Below, piece after piece: positions 25,535 to 33,281 of a stretch of 64,000 nt of DNA. Under the pieces are notes generated by a model that saw nothing but the letters and a program-made list of their open reading frames with translations, had not been told where the DNA came from and did not search any database. How positions within the stretch are numbered: position 1 is the stretch's first letter; every line of letters starts with the position of its first letter. The translations under genes and the position numbers were made by a program. Origin of the DNA: JAFKKS01 sp050187875 (GTDB taxonomy: Bacteria; Pseudomonadota; Alphaproteobacteria; Rhizobiales; Xanthobacteraceae); the NCBI GenBank assembly GCA_050187875.1, contig JBFWXB010000011.1:1-64000 (forward strand), in the 5' to 3' direction.

Positions 25535-26329
25535 TTGACGATCGCGGAAATCGCGGAACGGGACGCGACCGGCGCGGTGGCGGATGCCTATGCGCGGCTG
25601 CGCCGGACGCTGAACGTCTCGGTCGTCAACTTCATCTGGCGGCATCTCGCGACGCTCGACGGGGCGCTCGCCTTCGGGCTGCCGGTGATCGAGCGAGCGA
25701 AGCCGGTGATCGACGGCGCCGTCATGCGCGTCACGCAGGAAGCGGACGCGCTCGTCGACGATGGCTTGGCGACGAGCGAAGCCATCGCCGCTCCGCCCGC
25801 CGTTCGCGACGTGATCGCGGCCTACGATCGCGGCAACAGCTGGAACATGCTGGCGATGACGGTCCTTGCCGCCGCGCGGCGCGGGGAGGCGCTCGCCCTC
25901 ACACCCGCGGCGCCTGCTCCTGCGTTCCCGCCGCCCCAGGTGCCGCCCTATCCGTGCGATGACGCCGTCGCGCCGGATCTCAAGGCGATCATCGCGCGCC
26001 TCGCGACCGCAGGTCCCGCCGCGGCGAGCGGCGTGCGGCCGAGCCTTTGGGTGCATCTCGCGCTGTGGCCGGATGTCCTGCGCGCGATTGCGCCGCGATG
26101 CATCGACGTGCTCGCCTCGCCCACGTTCCGCACGGCCTATGACGATTTCTGCGGGCGCGGCGCCGCGATCCTGGGGCTCAGCGTGCCGGCGCCGATCGCC
26201 GATCCGCCGGACGCCGAGGATGCGGTCGATCGCGCCATCCGCATCTTCCGCATGCGCATTCCGGAAATGGTCTTGATAGGGCGCATCCTGCTGCGCGACA
26301 TCGGCGGGCGTGACGCTCCGCCCGCGTGA
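25535..26329 (+). CDS. DehI-like protein, probably without dehalogenase activity
   Basis: A 264-residue protein resembling group I 2-haloacid dehalogenase DehI. The tandem-domain layout is recognisable: a DATGAVADAYARLRRTLNVS opening, VNFIWRHLATLDGAL, AYDRGNSWNML (N101 matching DehI Asn114) and a second half with LALWPDVL. By my alignment from memory, the catalytic Asp189 of DehI corresponds to Leu171 here (SLWVHLALWP against SDFQALANWP). Water activation for dehalogenation would then be lost. The start is TTG at 25535; no strong ribosome site or better start is visible. It lies between the Rieske and CoA-transferase genes of the LysR-linked operon. Its function is unknown. Confidence 0.65.
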   Translation: MTIAEIAERDATGAVADAYARLRRTLNVSVVNFIWRHLATLDGALAFGLPVIERAKPVIDGAVMRVTQEADALVDDGLATSEAIAAPPAVRDVIAAYDRGNSWNMLAMTVLAAARRGEALALTPAAPAPAFPPPQVPPYPCDDAVAPDLKAIIARLATAGPAAASGVRPSLWVHLALWPDVLRAIAPRCIDVLASPTFRTAYDDFCGRGAAILGLSVPAPIADPPDAEDAVDRAIRIFRMRIPEMVLIGRILLRDIGGRDAPPA

Positions 26330-26411
26330 GTGATAAGACGACGAAATTGAACGGCATGATCGGTGCTGTGGTGTAAGGCAGAGCACGGATCGCAAAGAAC
26401 TGGAGGACGTC

Positions 26412-27644
26412 ATGTTGCAACGAGGCGCGAACGGCGAGGCGCCGCTTGCCGGCGTGAAGGTGATCGACATCGCGAACTTCCTTGCCGCGCCGATGTGCTC
26501 GATGTTCCTCGCCGACTTCGGCGCCGACGTCATCAAGGTCGAGCGCCCCGGCACCGGCGACGAGGTGCGCTACTGGGGCGAGAACAAGAACGGCGTCGGC
26601 CTCTATTACAAGGTGATCAACCGCAACAAGCGCACGATCACTGCGGATATGCGCACGCCCTTGGGCGTCGAGATCATCAAGCGCCTCATCAAGGACGCCG
26701 ATATCCTGGTCGAGAATTTCCGCACCGGAACGCTCGAGGGCTGGGGGCTCGGCGCCGATGTGCTGATGGAGATCAACCCCGGCCTCATCATCGTGCGCAT
26801 CACCGGCTTCGGCCAGACCGGGCCGAACCGGTTGCGCCCGGGCTTCGGCACGCTCGCGGAGGCCTATGCCGGCTACGCCTACATCACCGGCTATCCGGAC
26901 CAGCCGCCACTCCTGCCCTCTTTCGGCTTCGCGGATTCCTCAAGCGGGCTGATGGCGGCCTATCTCGCTTCCGTCGCGCTGCACGAGAAGCGAAAGAGCG
27001 GCAAGGGGCAGGTCATCGATCTCGCGATCTACGAGACGATGCTGACGCTGCTCGGCCCCCAGGTCGTCAATTACGACCAGCTCGGCCACGTGCAGGAGCG
27101 CAACGGCTCGCGGCTGCCATTCACCGCGCCGCGCAACACCTATCAGACCAAGGACGGTCATTGGGTCTCGATCGGCGGCAGCGCGCAATCGATCTTCGAA
27201 CGCATCTGCACGGCGCTCGAAGTGCCGCATCTCGTGAAGGACGAACGCTTCCTCAACAACCGGCTGCGCATCGCCAACGCGGTCGCACTCGACGACGAGC
27301 TGCAGAAAGCGATCCGCAACTTCAACCGCGATCCGCTGATCAAGCTTTTCATCGAGCACGGCGCGGCGATCTCGCCGGTCAACAGCGTCGCCGACATCTT
27401 CGCCGACGCGCATATGCAGGCGCGCGAGAACATCGTCGCGGTCGACGACGACGAGCTTGGTTCGCTGCGCATGCAGAATGTCGTCGGTAAGCTTTCGCGC
27501 ACGCCCGGCAAGCTGAATCACGCCGGCCCGCCGGTCGGCGCGCATAACCGCGAGGTGCTCGTCGATCAGCTCGGGTTCGATCCGGCCGAGCTCGAAGCGG
27601 CCGGCATCGTTCTCGGTGGCGGCGTGCGCACCGCGGCCGAGTGA
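26412..27644 (+). CDS. Class III CoA-transferase (CaiB/BaiF family)
   Basis: A 410-residue enzyme of the formyl-CoA-transferase fold. The N-terminal CoA-binding part includes VIDIANFLAAPMCSMFLADFG-type sequence and IKVERPGTGDEVR. The catalytic Asp of the family is expected in the GKGQVIDLAIYETM region by position. It would move CoA from a donor such as succinyl-CoA to a carboxylic acid. GGAGG precedes the ATG. It is followed 10 bases later by a CitE-like lyase, a combination used for activating and cleaving malate-, citramalate- or similar hydroxyacids. It belongs to the operon starting at 23975. Confidence 0.9.
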   Translation: MLQRGANGEAPLAGVKVIDIANFLAAPMCSMFLADFGADVIKVERPGTGDEVRYWGENKNGVGLYYKVINRNKRTITADMRTPLGVEIIKRLIKDADILVENFRTGTLEGWGLGADVLMEINPGLIIVRITGFGQTGPNRLRPGFGTLAEAYAGYAYITGYPDQPPLLPSFGFADSSSGLMAAYLASVALHEKRKSGKGQVIDLAIYETMLTLLGPQVVNYDQLGHVQERNGSRLPFTAPRNTYQTKDGHWVSIGGSAQSIFERICTALEVPHLVKDERFLNNRLRIANAVALDDELQKAIRNFNRDPLIKLFIEHGAAISPVNSVADIFADAHMQARENIVAVDDDELGSLRMQNVVGKLSRTPGKLNHAGPPVGAHNREVLVDQLGFDPAELEAAGIVLGGGVRTAAE

Positions 27645-27654
27645 GCGCCGCCGC

Positions 27655-28536
27655 GTGAGCCTCCTGCGGACCATGCTGTTCGCGCCGGGCAACCATCCCC
27701 GGCGCGTCGAAAAGGCGCTGACGCTTGCGGCCGACGCCGTGATCCTCGATCTCGAGGACGCTGTCGCGGTCGCCGAGAAGCCGGCGACGCGCGCCGTTGT
27801 CGTGGACGCGTTACGCAAGCCGCGGCGCGGCCGCGTCTATATCCGGGTCAATGCGCTCAGCACCGAATGGGGCTACGGCGATCTCGTCGCCGTCGTTCAG
27901 CAAGGCCTCGACGGCATCATGCTGCCGAAGGTCGAGACGGCGGATGAACTGAAGACCGCCGACTGGCTCATCCGCCAGCTCGAACGCGAGCGCGGCCTCA
28001 AGGCCGGCGCGATCGATCTTCTGCCGATCATCGAGACGGGGCTTGGCTTCGCCAACCTCTCCGCGATTGCGCAGGCGGGGACGCGCGTGCGCCGCCTCGC
28101 CTTCGGCGCCGGCGATTTCACGCTCGACGTCGGCATCACCTGGTCGCGCGAGGAGGCGGAGCTTCTGCCCTATCGTTCCGCGTTCGTGGTGCAGTCTCGC
28201 GCGGCCAGTCTCGAACCGCCGATCGACACCGTCTGGATTCATCTGCAGGACGCGGACGGCTTCGAGCGCTCGGTGGAGCATGTGAAAGCGATCGGCTTCC
28301 AGGGCAAGCTCTGCATCCATCCCGACCAGATCGGCGTCGCCAATGCCGTCTTCTCGCCGACCGGCGCCGAGGTCACGCAGGCGCGCAAGATCGTCGCCGC
28401 GTTCAAGGACGCCGAAGCGAAGGGCTTGGCGTCGATCCAGGTCGACGGCCGCTTCGTCGACTACCCGATCGTCGCCTTGGCGCAGCGCGTGCTCGACAAG
28501 GCGGAGGCGATCGCGGAGGTGGCGAATAGAGCATGA
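27655..28536 (+). CDS. CitE-like (HpcH/HpaI) acyl-CoA lyase
   Basis: A 293-residue TIM-barrel protein of the citrate-lyase beta / malyl-CoA lyase group. LRTMLFAPGNHPRRVEKAL opens the domain, AVILDLEDAV carries acidic metal-binding residues, MLPKVETADEL and LPIIETGLG provide further conserved Glu residues, and FGAGDFTLDVG is the substrate loop. It would cleave a 3-hydroxyacyl-CoA such as malyl- or citramalyl-CoA into a 2-oxo acid or aldehyde plus an acyl-CoA. The start is GTG at 27655; ATG at 27673 is possible. It sits between two class III CoA-transferases. Confidence 0.87.
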   Translation: MSLLRTMLFAPGNHPRRVEKALTLAADAVILDLEDAVAVAEKPATRAVVVDALRKPRRGRVYIRVNALSTEWGYGDLVAVVQQGLDGIMLPKVETADELKTADWLIRQLERERGLKAGAIDLLPIIETGLGFANLSAIAQAGTRVRRLAFGAGDFTLDVGITWSREEAELLPYRSAFVVQSRAASLEPPIDTVWIHLQDADGFERSVEHVKAIGFQGKLCIHPDQIGVANAVFSPTGAEVTQARKIVAAFKDAEAKGLASIQVDGRFVDYPIVALAQRVLDKAEAIAEVANRA

Positions 28537-28559
28537 CAGAGAAGCGGCATCCACTCACT

Positions 28560-28651
28560 GTCATGCCCGCGAAGGCGGGCATCCAGTATTCCCGGCATCA
28601 ATTTAGATCGAGAGACTGAGCGTACTGGGTCCCCGCCTTCGCGGGGACGAC
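28560..28651. repeat. Intergenic inverted repeat, family B
   Basis: GTCATGCCCGCGAAGGCGGG and CATCCAGTA on the left, TACTGGGTCCCCGCCTTCGC and GGGGACGAC on the right. It splits the operon between the lyase and the second CoA-transferase, so these two may be linked by read-through rather than tight coupling. Confidence 0.75.
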
Positions 28652-28689
28652 ACATCGATGATTGCATCTAGGCCAATTCAGGAGAGCAC

Positions 28690-29913
28690 ATGAGCGCGAA
28701 TGGAACGCCCGGGCAGATGCGGCCGCTCGACGACATCTTCGTCGTCGACGTTTCGAGCTTTCTCGCCGGCCCGTTCTGCTCGACGCAGCTGGCCGAGTTC
28801 GGCGCCGAGGTCGTGAAGATCGAATTGCCGAACGTCGGCGACGCGCTGCGCAAATTCGGCACCATCACACCAAACGGCGACTCACTGCCGTGGCTCTCCG
28901 AATGCCGCAACAAGAAGTCGATCACGCTCGATCTGCGCAAGCCCGACGGCGCGGCGCTGGTGAAGCGTCTGGTCGAGAAGGCGGACGTCTTCGTAGAGAA
29001 TTTCCAGCCGGGCACCCTGGAGAAATGGGGACTCGGCTGGGATGTGCTCAGCGCCATCAATCCGCGCCTCGTGATGGTGCGCATCTCCGGCTACGGGCAG
29101 ACGGGGCCGTATAGCGGCCGGCCCGGCTTCGGGCGCATCGGCAACGCCTTCGGCGGCTTGTCATTCCTCGCCGGCTTTCCCGATCGCCCGCCGGTGACGC
29201 CGGGTTCCGCGACGATCCCGGATTATCTCTCCGGCCTCTACGGCGCGCTTGGCGTCATGCTCGCGCTCAAGGCGCGTGACAAGACCGGCCGCGGGCAAGT
29301 CGTCGACATCGGCCTCTACGAGCCGATCTTCCGCATCCTCGACGAGCTCGCGCCGAAATTCGCGCATGACGGCTATGTGCGCCAGCGCATGGGGCCGGGC
29401 ACGGTCAACGTCGTGCCGCACAGCCATTATCCGACGAAGGACGCGCGCTGGATCGCCATCGCCTGCACCAGCGACAAGATCTTCGCGCGTCTTGCAGACG
29501 CGATGGGCGTGCCGGAGCTTGCGGACGAAGCGCGCTGGGGCGTGCTGCGCAACCGCGAGAAAGACCGCGCCGCGGTCGACGAATATGTCGGCAACTGGAC
29601 CGCGAAGCACGATCGCGCGGAGCTCCTCAAAATGTGCGAGGCGGCGCAGGTGCCGTGCGGTCCGGTCTACGCGATCGACGAGATCTTCGACGATCCGCAA
29701 TACGCGGCGCGCGAAAACATCCTGCGCGTTGCCGACGAGCGCCTCGATGCGCCGCTCGCGATCCCGAATGTCGTGCCGCGCCTCACCGAAACGCCCGGCC
29801 GCGTCGACCGGCTCGGCCCGTCCATGGGCGAACACAACGACGAGTTCTTCCGCGAGCGGTTGGGCCTATCGCAAGCCGAGATCGAACGCCTGCAGGCTGC
29901 CGGCGTGATCTGA
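28690..29913 (+). CDS. Class III CoA-transferase (CaiB/BaiF family), second copy
   Basis: A 407-residue enzyme. DIFVVDVSSFLAGPFCSTQL and EFGAEVVKIELPNVGDALR form the N-terminal CoA site, and GRGQVVDIGLYEPIFRILDE covers the catalytic region. Two different class III transferases around one lyase suggest that two acids are handled, or that CoA is recycled from the product to a new substrate molecule. CAGGAGAG precedes the ATG. It is only moderately similar to the gene at 26412, so it is not a recent duplicate. A long repeat-filled gap follows. Confidence 0.9.
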   Translation: MSANGTPGQMRPLDDIFVVDVSSFLAGPFCSTQLAEFGAEVVKIELPNVGDALRKFGTITPNGDSLPWLSECRNKKSITLDLRKPDGAALVKRLVEKADVFVENFQPGTLEKWGLGWDVLSAINPRLVMVRISGYGQTGPYSGRPGFGRIGNAFGGLSFLAGFPDRPPVTPGSATIPDYLSGLYGALGVMLALKARDKTGRGQVVDIGLYEPIFRILDELAPKFAHDGYVRQRMGPGTVNVVPHSHYPTKDARWIAIACTSDKIFARLADAMGVPELADEARWGVLRNREKDRAAVDEYVGNWTAKHDRAELLKMCEAAQVPCGPVYAIDEIFDDPQYAARENILRVADERLDAPLAIPNVVPRLTETPGRVDRLGPSMGEHNDEFFRERLGLSQAEIERLQAAGVI

Positions 29914-29946
29914 GGTTTCACCTCTCTCTGAGAGGAGAATGGACGT

Positions 29947-30104
29947 TGTCATTCCGGGGCGCGCACTCGGATCGGCGCTCCGCGCCGTCCGAGCACAGGC
30001 TCCGCGGCCAGCCCGGAATCATATCCCCGGTGCTGCGGCATAATCGCGAAGGCTGCGGCGTATGGATTCCAGGCTCGCCGCAAGAGCGGCGCCCCGGAAT
30101 GACA
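29947..30104. repeat. Intergenic inverted repeat, family C (long copy)
   Basis: TGTCATTCCGGGGCGCGCAC at one end and GGCGCCCCGGAATGACA at the other, with a central CGGAATC / GGATTCC pair and a CGGATCGGCGCTCCGCGCCG hairpin in the left half. It occupies most of the 286-base gap before the lysine-rich gene's terminator. Confidence 0.7.
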
Positions 30105-30143
30105 GGCGGCGCTTTTGCGGGCAGCTGTACCCCGCAAACGAAA

Positions 30144-30169
30144 ACGGCCGGACCCGAAGGTCCGGCCGT
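30144..30169 (-). terminator. Rho-independent terminator of the lysine-rich gene
   Basis: An 11-base perfect stem ACGGCCGGACC / GGTCCGGCCGT closes a four-base loop. On the minus strand the RNA loop is UUCG inside C-G, a very stable tetraloop, and the hairpin is followed by TTTTCGTTT. It lies 31 bases after the stop at 30200. Confidence 0.85.
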
Positions 30170-30199
30170 CGACGAAGCGAAAGGCTTCGTCAGAAACCG

Positions 30200-30595
30200 T
30201 CAGGCCGCAATGCGATAGACGATGACGTTGCTCATCTTCTTCTTCGCCTTCTTGGCCTTCTTCTTCTTCGCCGAAGTCAGGTCGCTGGCGACGAGCTCGC
30301 TCATCTTCTTCTTGGCCTTCTTGGCCTTCTTCGCCTTCTTCTTCTTGGCGGAGGTGAGGTCGCTCGCAACGAGTTCGCTCATCTTCTTCTTCGTCTTCTT
30401 GGCCTTCTTATGCTTCTTCGCATGCTTCTTGGCAGGCTTCTTCGCGTGTTTCTTGGCCTTCTTCTTCGCCTTTTTCTTCGCCGAAGAGAGGTCCGTCTTC
30501 ACGGCGCCATCGGTCGCCGACGCGGCGAAAACCGGGGTCAAGCTGGTCGTGCCCAGGAAGCCCAAAGCCGCGATGATTGCAGTGAGTTTGCGCAT
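30200..30595 (-). CDS. Secreted lysine-rich repeat protein
   Basis: A 131-residue protein with a Sec signal peptide (residues 1-24, ending LTPVFA) and a mature part that is about half lysine and a quarter alanine. The KKK-AKK runs are broken by three related blocks: TDLSSAKKK, then two nearly identical copies of KKKMSELVASDLTSAKKKKA. It ends in the uncharged tail MSNVIVYRIAA. The ATG at 30595 is chosen because it starts a clean signal peptide. The mature protein should be extremely basic and unfolded in isolation, like a histone H1 tail. It could bind nucleic acid, lipopolysaccharide or anionic polymer in the periplasm. I do not recognise a characterised family. It has its own terminator and is probably monocistronic. 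Confidence 0.8.
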   Translation of the reverse strand: MRKLTAIIAALGFLGTTSLTPVFAASATDGAVKTDLSSAKKKAKKKAKKHAKKPAKKHAKKHKKAKKTKKKMSELVASDLTSAKKKKAKKAKKAKKKMSELVASDLTSAKKKKAKKAKKKMSNVIVYRIAA

Positions 30596-30919
30596 GGTGG
30601 TGGTGTCCTCGATCGAGTGTCTGTCGGAGCAGGAGTTTTGGGTCCCGGTTGTCCGGTTAGCGCTAGCCCCCCTGCACGATCGGGAACTTACATTCATTTC
30701 CCCCCGCGCGCAATGGGCTCGGACGAAAAAACCCAATAAAATCCGTAACTTAACAGACGTTCAGCTTCACATGAACCTTCGTTCAGGACGCTGAATGGGG
30801 GTTCACGGTCGCGGCGCTTTTTGCCGCCTTTGGCGCAGCGCGCCGGGCTGCGGCGGCGCGCGCTCCCGCCATTTGACCGGGTAGGGTGCGCGGGCTACCA
30901 ACGCGCTACGAGCCAATCC
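30596..30919. other. Divergent leader region of the lysine-rich gene and aroC
   Basis: 324 bases without a convincing gene. It must hold the promoter of the leftward lysine-rich gene, whose leader is comparatively AT-rich for this genome (AATAAAATCCGTAACTTAAC around 30733-30752), and that of aroC. I find no clear sigma-70, EcfG or CtrA match. A GC-rich segment at 30810-30900 reads open but looks non-coding. Confidence 0.4.
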
Positions 30920-32035
30920 ATGTCGTTCAACACATTCGGTCATCTCTTCCGCTTCACCACGTTCGGGGAAAGCCACGGACCGGCGCTGGGCTGCGTCGTC
31001 GACGGCTGCCCGCCGGGCCTCCCCTTGGAGGCGGCGGAGATCCAGGCGCATCTCGACAAGCGCCGACCCGGCCAATCGCGCTTCACGACGCAGCGCCGCG
31101 AGCCCGACACGGTGAAAATCCTGTCCGGCGTCTTTCAGGACGAGCGAACGGGACAGCAGGTCACGACCGGCACGCCGATCGCGCTCATGATCGAGAATGT
31201 CGACCAGCGCTCGAAGGACTACAGCGAGATCAAGGACGTCTATCGGCCCGGCCACGCCGATTTCACCTATGACGTGAAATACGGCCTGCGCGACTATCGC
31301 GGCGGCGGGCGCTCCTCAGCGCGCGAGACCGCGGCGCGCGTCGCCGCCGGCGCCGTCGCGCGCAAGGTCGTGCCGGACATGATCGTGCGCGGCGCGCTCA
31401 TCCAGATCGGACCGCACAAGATCGACCGCAGCCGCTGGGACTGGAACCACGTCGCGAAGAGCCCGTTCTTCTCGCCCGACCCGGCGATGGACGATGTGTG
31501 GGCCGGGTTTCTCGATGCGGCGCGCAAGGGCGGCTCCTCCGCCGGCGCCGTCGTCGAGGTGGTGGCGGAAAACGTGCCGCCGGGGCTTGGCGCGCCGGTC
31601 TACGGCAAGCTCGATGCCGACCTTGCCGGCGCGCTGATGAGCATCAACGCGGTCAAGGGCGTCGAGATCGGCGCGGGCTTCGCGGCCGCCGCTTATTCCG
31701 GCGAGGACAACTCCGACGAGATCCGCGTGGGGAACGACGGACGCCCGCGCTTCCTCTCGAACCATGCCGGCGGCATCCTCGGCGGCATCTCGACCGGCCA
31801 GCCGGTGGTTGCGCGCTTCGCGGTGAAGCCGACCTCCTCGATCCTCAACCCCCGCCGTACGGTCAACCGCTTCGGCGAGGAGACGGAGATCGTCACCAAG
31901 GGCCGCCACGACCCCTGCGTCGGCATCCGCGCGGTTCCGATCGGCGAAGCCATGGTCGCATGCGTGCTGGCGGATCACTATCTGCGTCATCGGGGCCAGG
32001 TCGGCGAAGGGCCGACGTGGCCGTTCGCGCGCTGA
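30920..32035 (+). CDS. aroC: Chorismate synthase
   Basis: A 371-residue enzyme that converts 5-enolpyruvylshikimate-3-phosphate to chorismate using reduced FMN, the last shared step of aromatic amino acid synthesis. The signatures GESHGPALGCVVDGCPPG (residues 16-33), YRGGGRSSARETAARVAAGA and the late HDPCVGIRAVPIGEAM are intact. The ATG at 30920 starts the usual MSFNTFGHLFRFTTFGESHG. The length is normal for bacteria. ribB follows 24 bases later in the same direction, so the two housekeeping genes probably share a transcript. High confidence. Confidence 0.97.
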   Translation: MSFNTFGHLFRFTTFGESHGPALGCVVDGCPPGLPLEAAEIQAHLDKRRPGQSRFTTQRREPDTVKILSGVFQDERTGQQVTTGTPIALMIENVDQRSKDYSEIKDVYRPGHADFTYDVKYGLRDYRGGGRSSARETAARVAAGAVARKVVPDMIVRGALIQIGPHKIDRSRWDWNHVAKSPFFSPDPAMDDVWAGFLDAARKGGSSAGAVVEVVAENVPPGLGAPVYGKLDADLAGALMSINAVKGVEIGAGFAAAAYSGEDNSDEIRVGNDGRPRFLSNHAGGILGGISTGQPVVARFAVKPTSSILNPRRTVNRFGEETEIVTKGRHDPCVGIRAVPIGEAMVACVLADHYLRHRGQVGEGPTWPFAR

Positions 32036-32059
32036 TCTTTTCTGAATTGGAGCAATCCC

Positions 32060-33145
32060 GTGCGCCTGCCGCAGTCGAATGTCGAACAGGTCATCGCCGC
32101 CTTCAAAGCCGGCGACCTCGTCATCGTCGTCGACGACGACGACCGTGAGAACGAGGGCGACCTGCTGTTGGCGGCCGTCCATGCGACGCCGGAGAAAATG
32201 GCGTTCATCATCCGCAACACCTGCGGCATCGTCTGCGCGCCGTTGACGAGCCAGACCGCGCGGCGGCTGCGGCTTGCTCCGATGGTCGCCGAGAACGACG
32301 CCCCGCATGGCACGGCCTTTACGGTGACGGTCGATTATCGCCACGGGACGACGACCGGCATCTCCGCTGACGACCGCACGGCGACTGTGCGCAATCTTGC
32401 CAACGGCAATGCCGGCGCAACCGACTTCGTGCGCCCGGGGCACATCTTTCCCTTGATCGCCAAGGAAGGCGGCGTGCTCATGCGCTCCGGCCACACCGAG
32501 GCCGCGGTCGATCTCTGCCGCCTCGCCGGCCTCGAGGAAGTCGGCGTCATCTGCGAGCTCGTCAACGACGACGGCACGGTGATGCGCGGGCCGCAGATCA
32601 ACGATTTTGCTGCGCGGCATGGGATCAAGCGTATCTCGATCGCCGAACTCATCGCCTACCGGCAAGCGCGCGAGAAGCTCGTCGAGCGCGTCGGCGAATT
32701 TTCCGTCGCAAGCGAGATCGGGCCGCTGCGCGGCTACGCCTATGTGACGCCGTTCGACCAGACGCACCACATGGCGTTCGTCTATGGCGACATCGGCGAC
32801 GGTGAGAACATCCCGGCGCGGCTGCACCGCGCCGACGTCATCGGCGACGTGTTCGGCGGCGCGCAGACGATCCGCGCGGCGCTCGCCTATTTCAAGACGC
32901 ACGGCAGCGGCGTCATCGTCTATCTGCGCGACGGCACCGCGGGCGTGCCGATCGTCGCCGTGCCGGACGCGCAGGAGACCGGCACGGAAGCCGCGCGCAC
33001 GCAGGACTGGCGCGAGATCGGCCTCGGCGCACAAATCCTGAAGGACCTCGGCATCTCGTCGATCCGGCTCCTCTCCTCGACGCAGCGCACTTACGTCGGG
33101 CTCGCCGGCTTCGGCATCGAGATCGCCGCGCAGGAAGCGCTGTAG
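32060..33145 (+). CDS. ribB: 3,4-Dihydroxy-2-butanone-4-phosphate synthase with degenerate GTP-cyclohydrolase-II-like domain
   Basis: A 361-residue protein. Residues 1-200 are a complete RibB domain with the acidic motif DDDDRENEGDLL and the GHTEAAVDLCRLAG block; it makes the four-carbon unit of riboflavin from ribulose 5-phosphate. Residues 205-361 resemble GTP cyclohydrolase II, but the zinc cysteines are missing: where HSECLTGD and RCDCG are expected the sequence reads HRADVIGDVFGGAQTIRA. The second activity should therefore be absent and a separate RibA must exist. Such RibB proteins with an inactive extension are known in alphaproteobacteria. The start is GTG at 32060 after TTGGAG. Confidence 0.93.
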   Translation: MRLPQSNVEQVIAAFKAGDLVIVVDDDDRENEGDLLLAAVHATPEKMAFIIRNTCGIVCAPLTSQTARRLRLAPMVAENDAPHGTAFTVTVDYRHGTTTGISADDRTATVRNLANGNAGATDFVRPGHIFPLIAKEGGVLMRSGHTEAAVDLCRLAGLEEVGVICELVNDDGTVMRGPQINDFAARHGIKRISIAELIAYRQAREKLVERVGEFSVASEIGPLRGYAYVTPFDQTHHMAFVYGDIGDGENIPARLHRADVIGDVFGGAQTIRAALAYFKTHGSGVIVYLRDGTAGVPIVAVPDAQETGTEAARTQDWREIGLGAQILKDLGISSIRLLSSTQRTYVGLAGFGIEIAAQEAL

Positions 33146-33166
33146 GGCTCAGCCGCACCCTTCTGT

Positions 33167-33257
33167 GTCATGCCCGCGAAAGCGGGCATCCAGTACTCAT
33201 TGCCGAAGCGATTTCGCAAGACCGGGAGTACTGGGTCCCCGCCTTCGCGGGGACGAC
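33167..33257. repeat. Intergenic inverted repeat, family B
   Basis: GTCATGCCCGCGAAAGCGGG and CATCCAGTACTCATTG against TACTGGGTCCCCGCCTTCGC and GGGGACGAC. It lies between the convergent ribB and ABC-ATPase genes. Confidence 0.75.
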
Positions 33258-33281
33258 ACCATAGAGCTATGCAGCGGCTCG

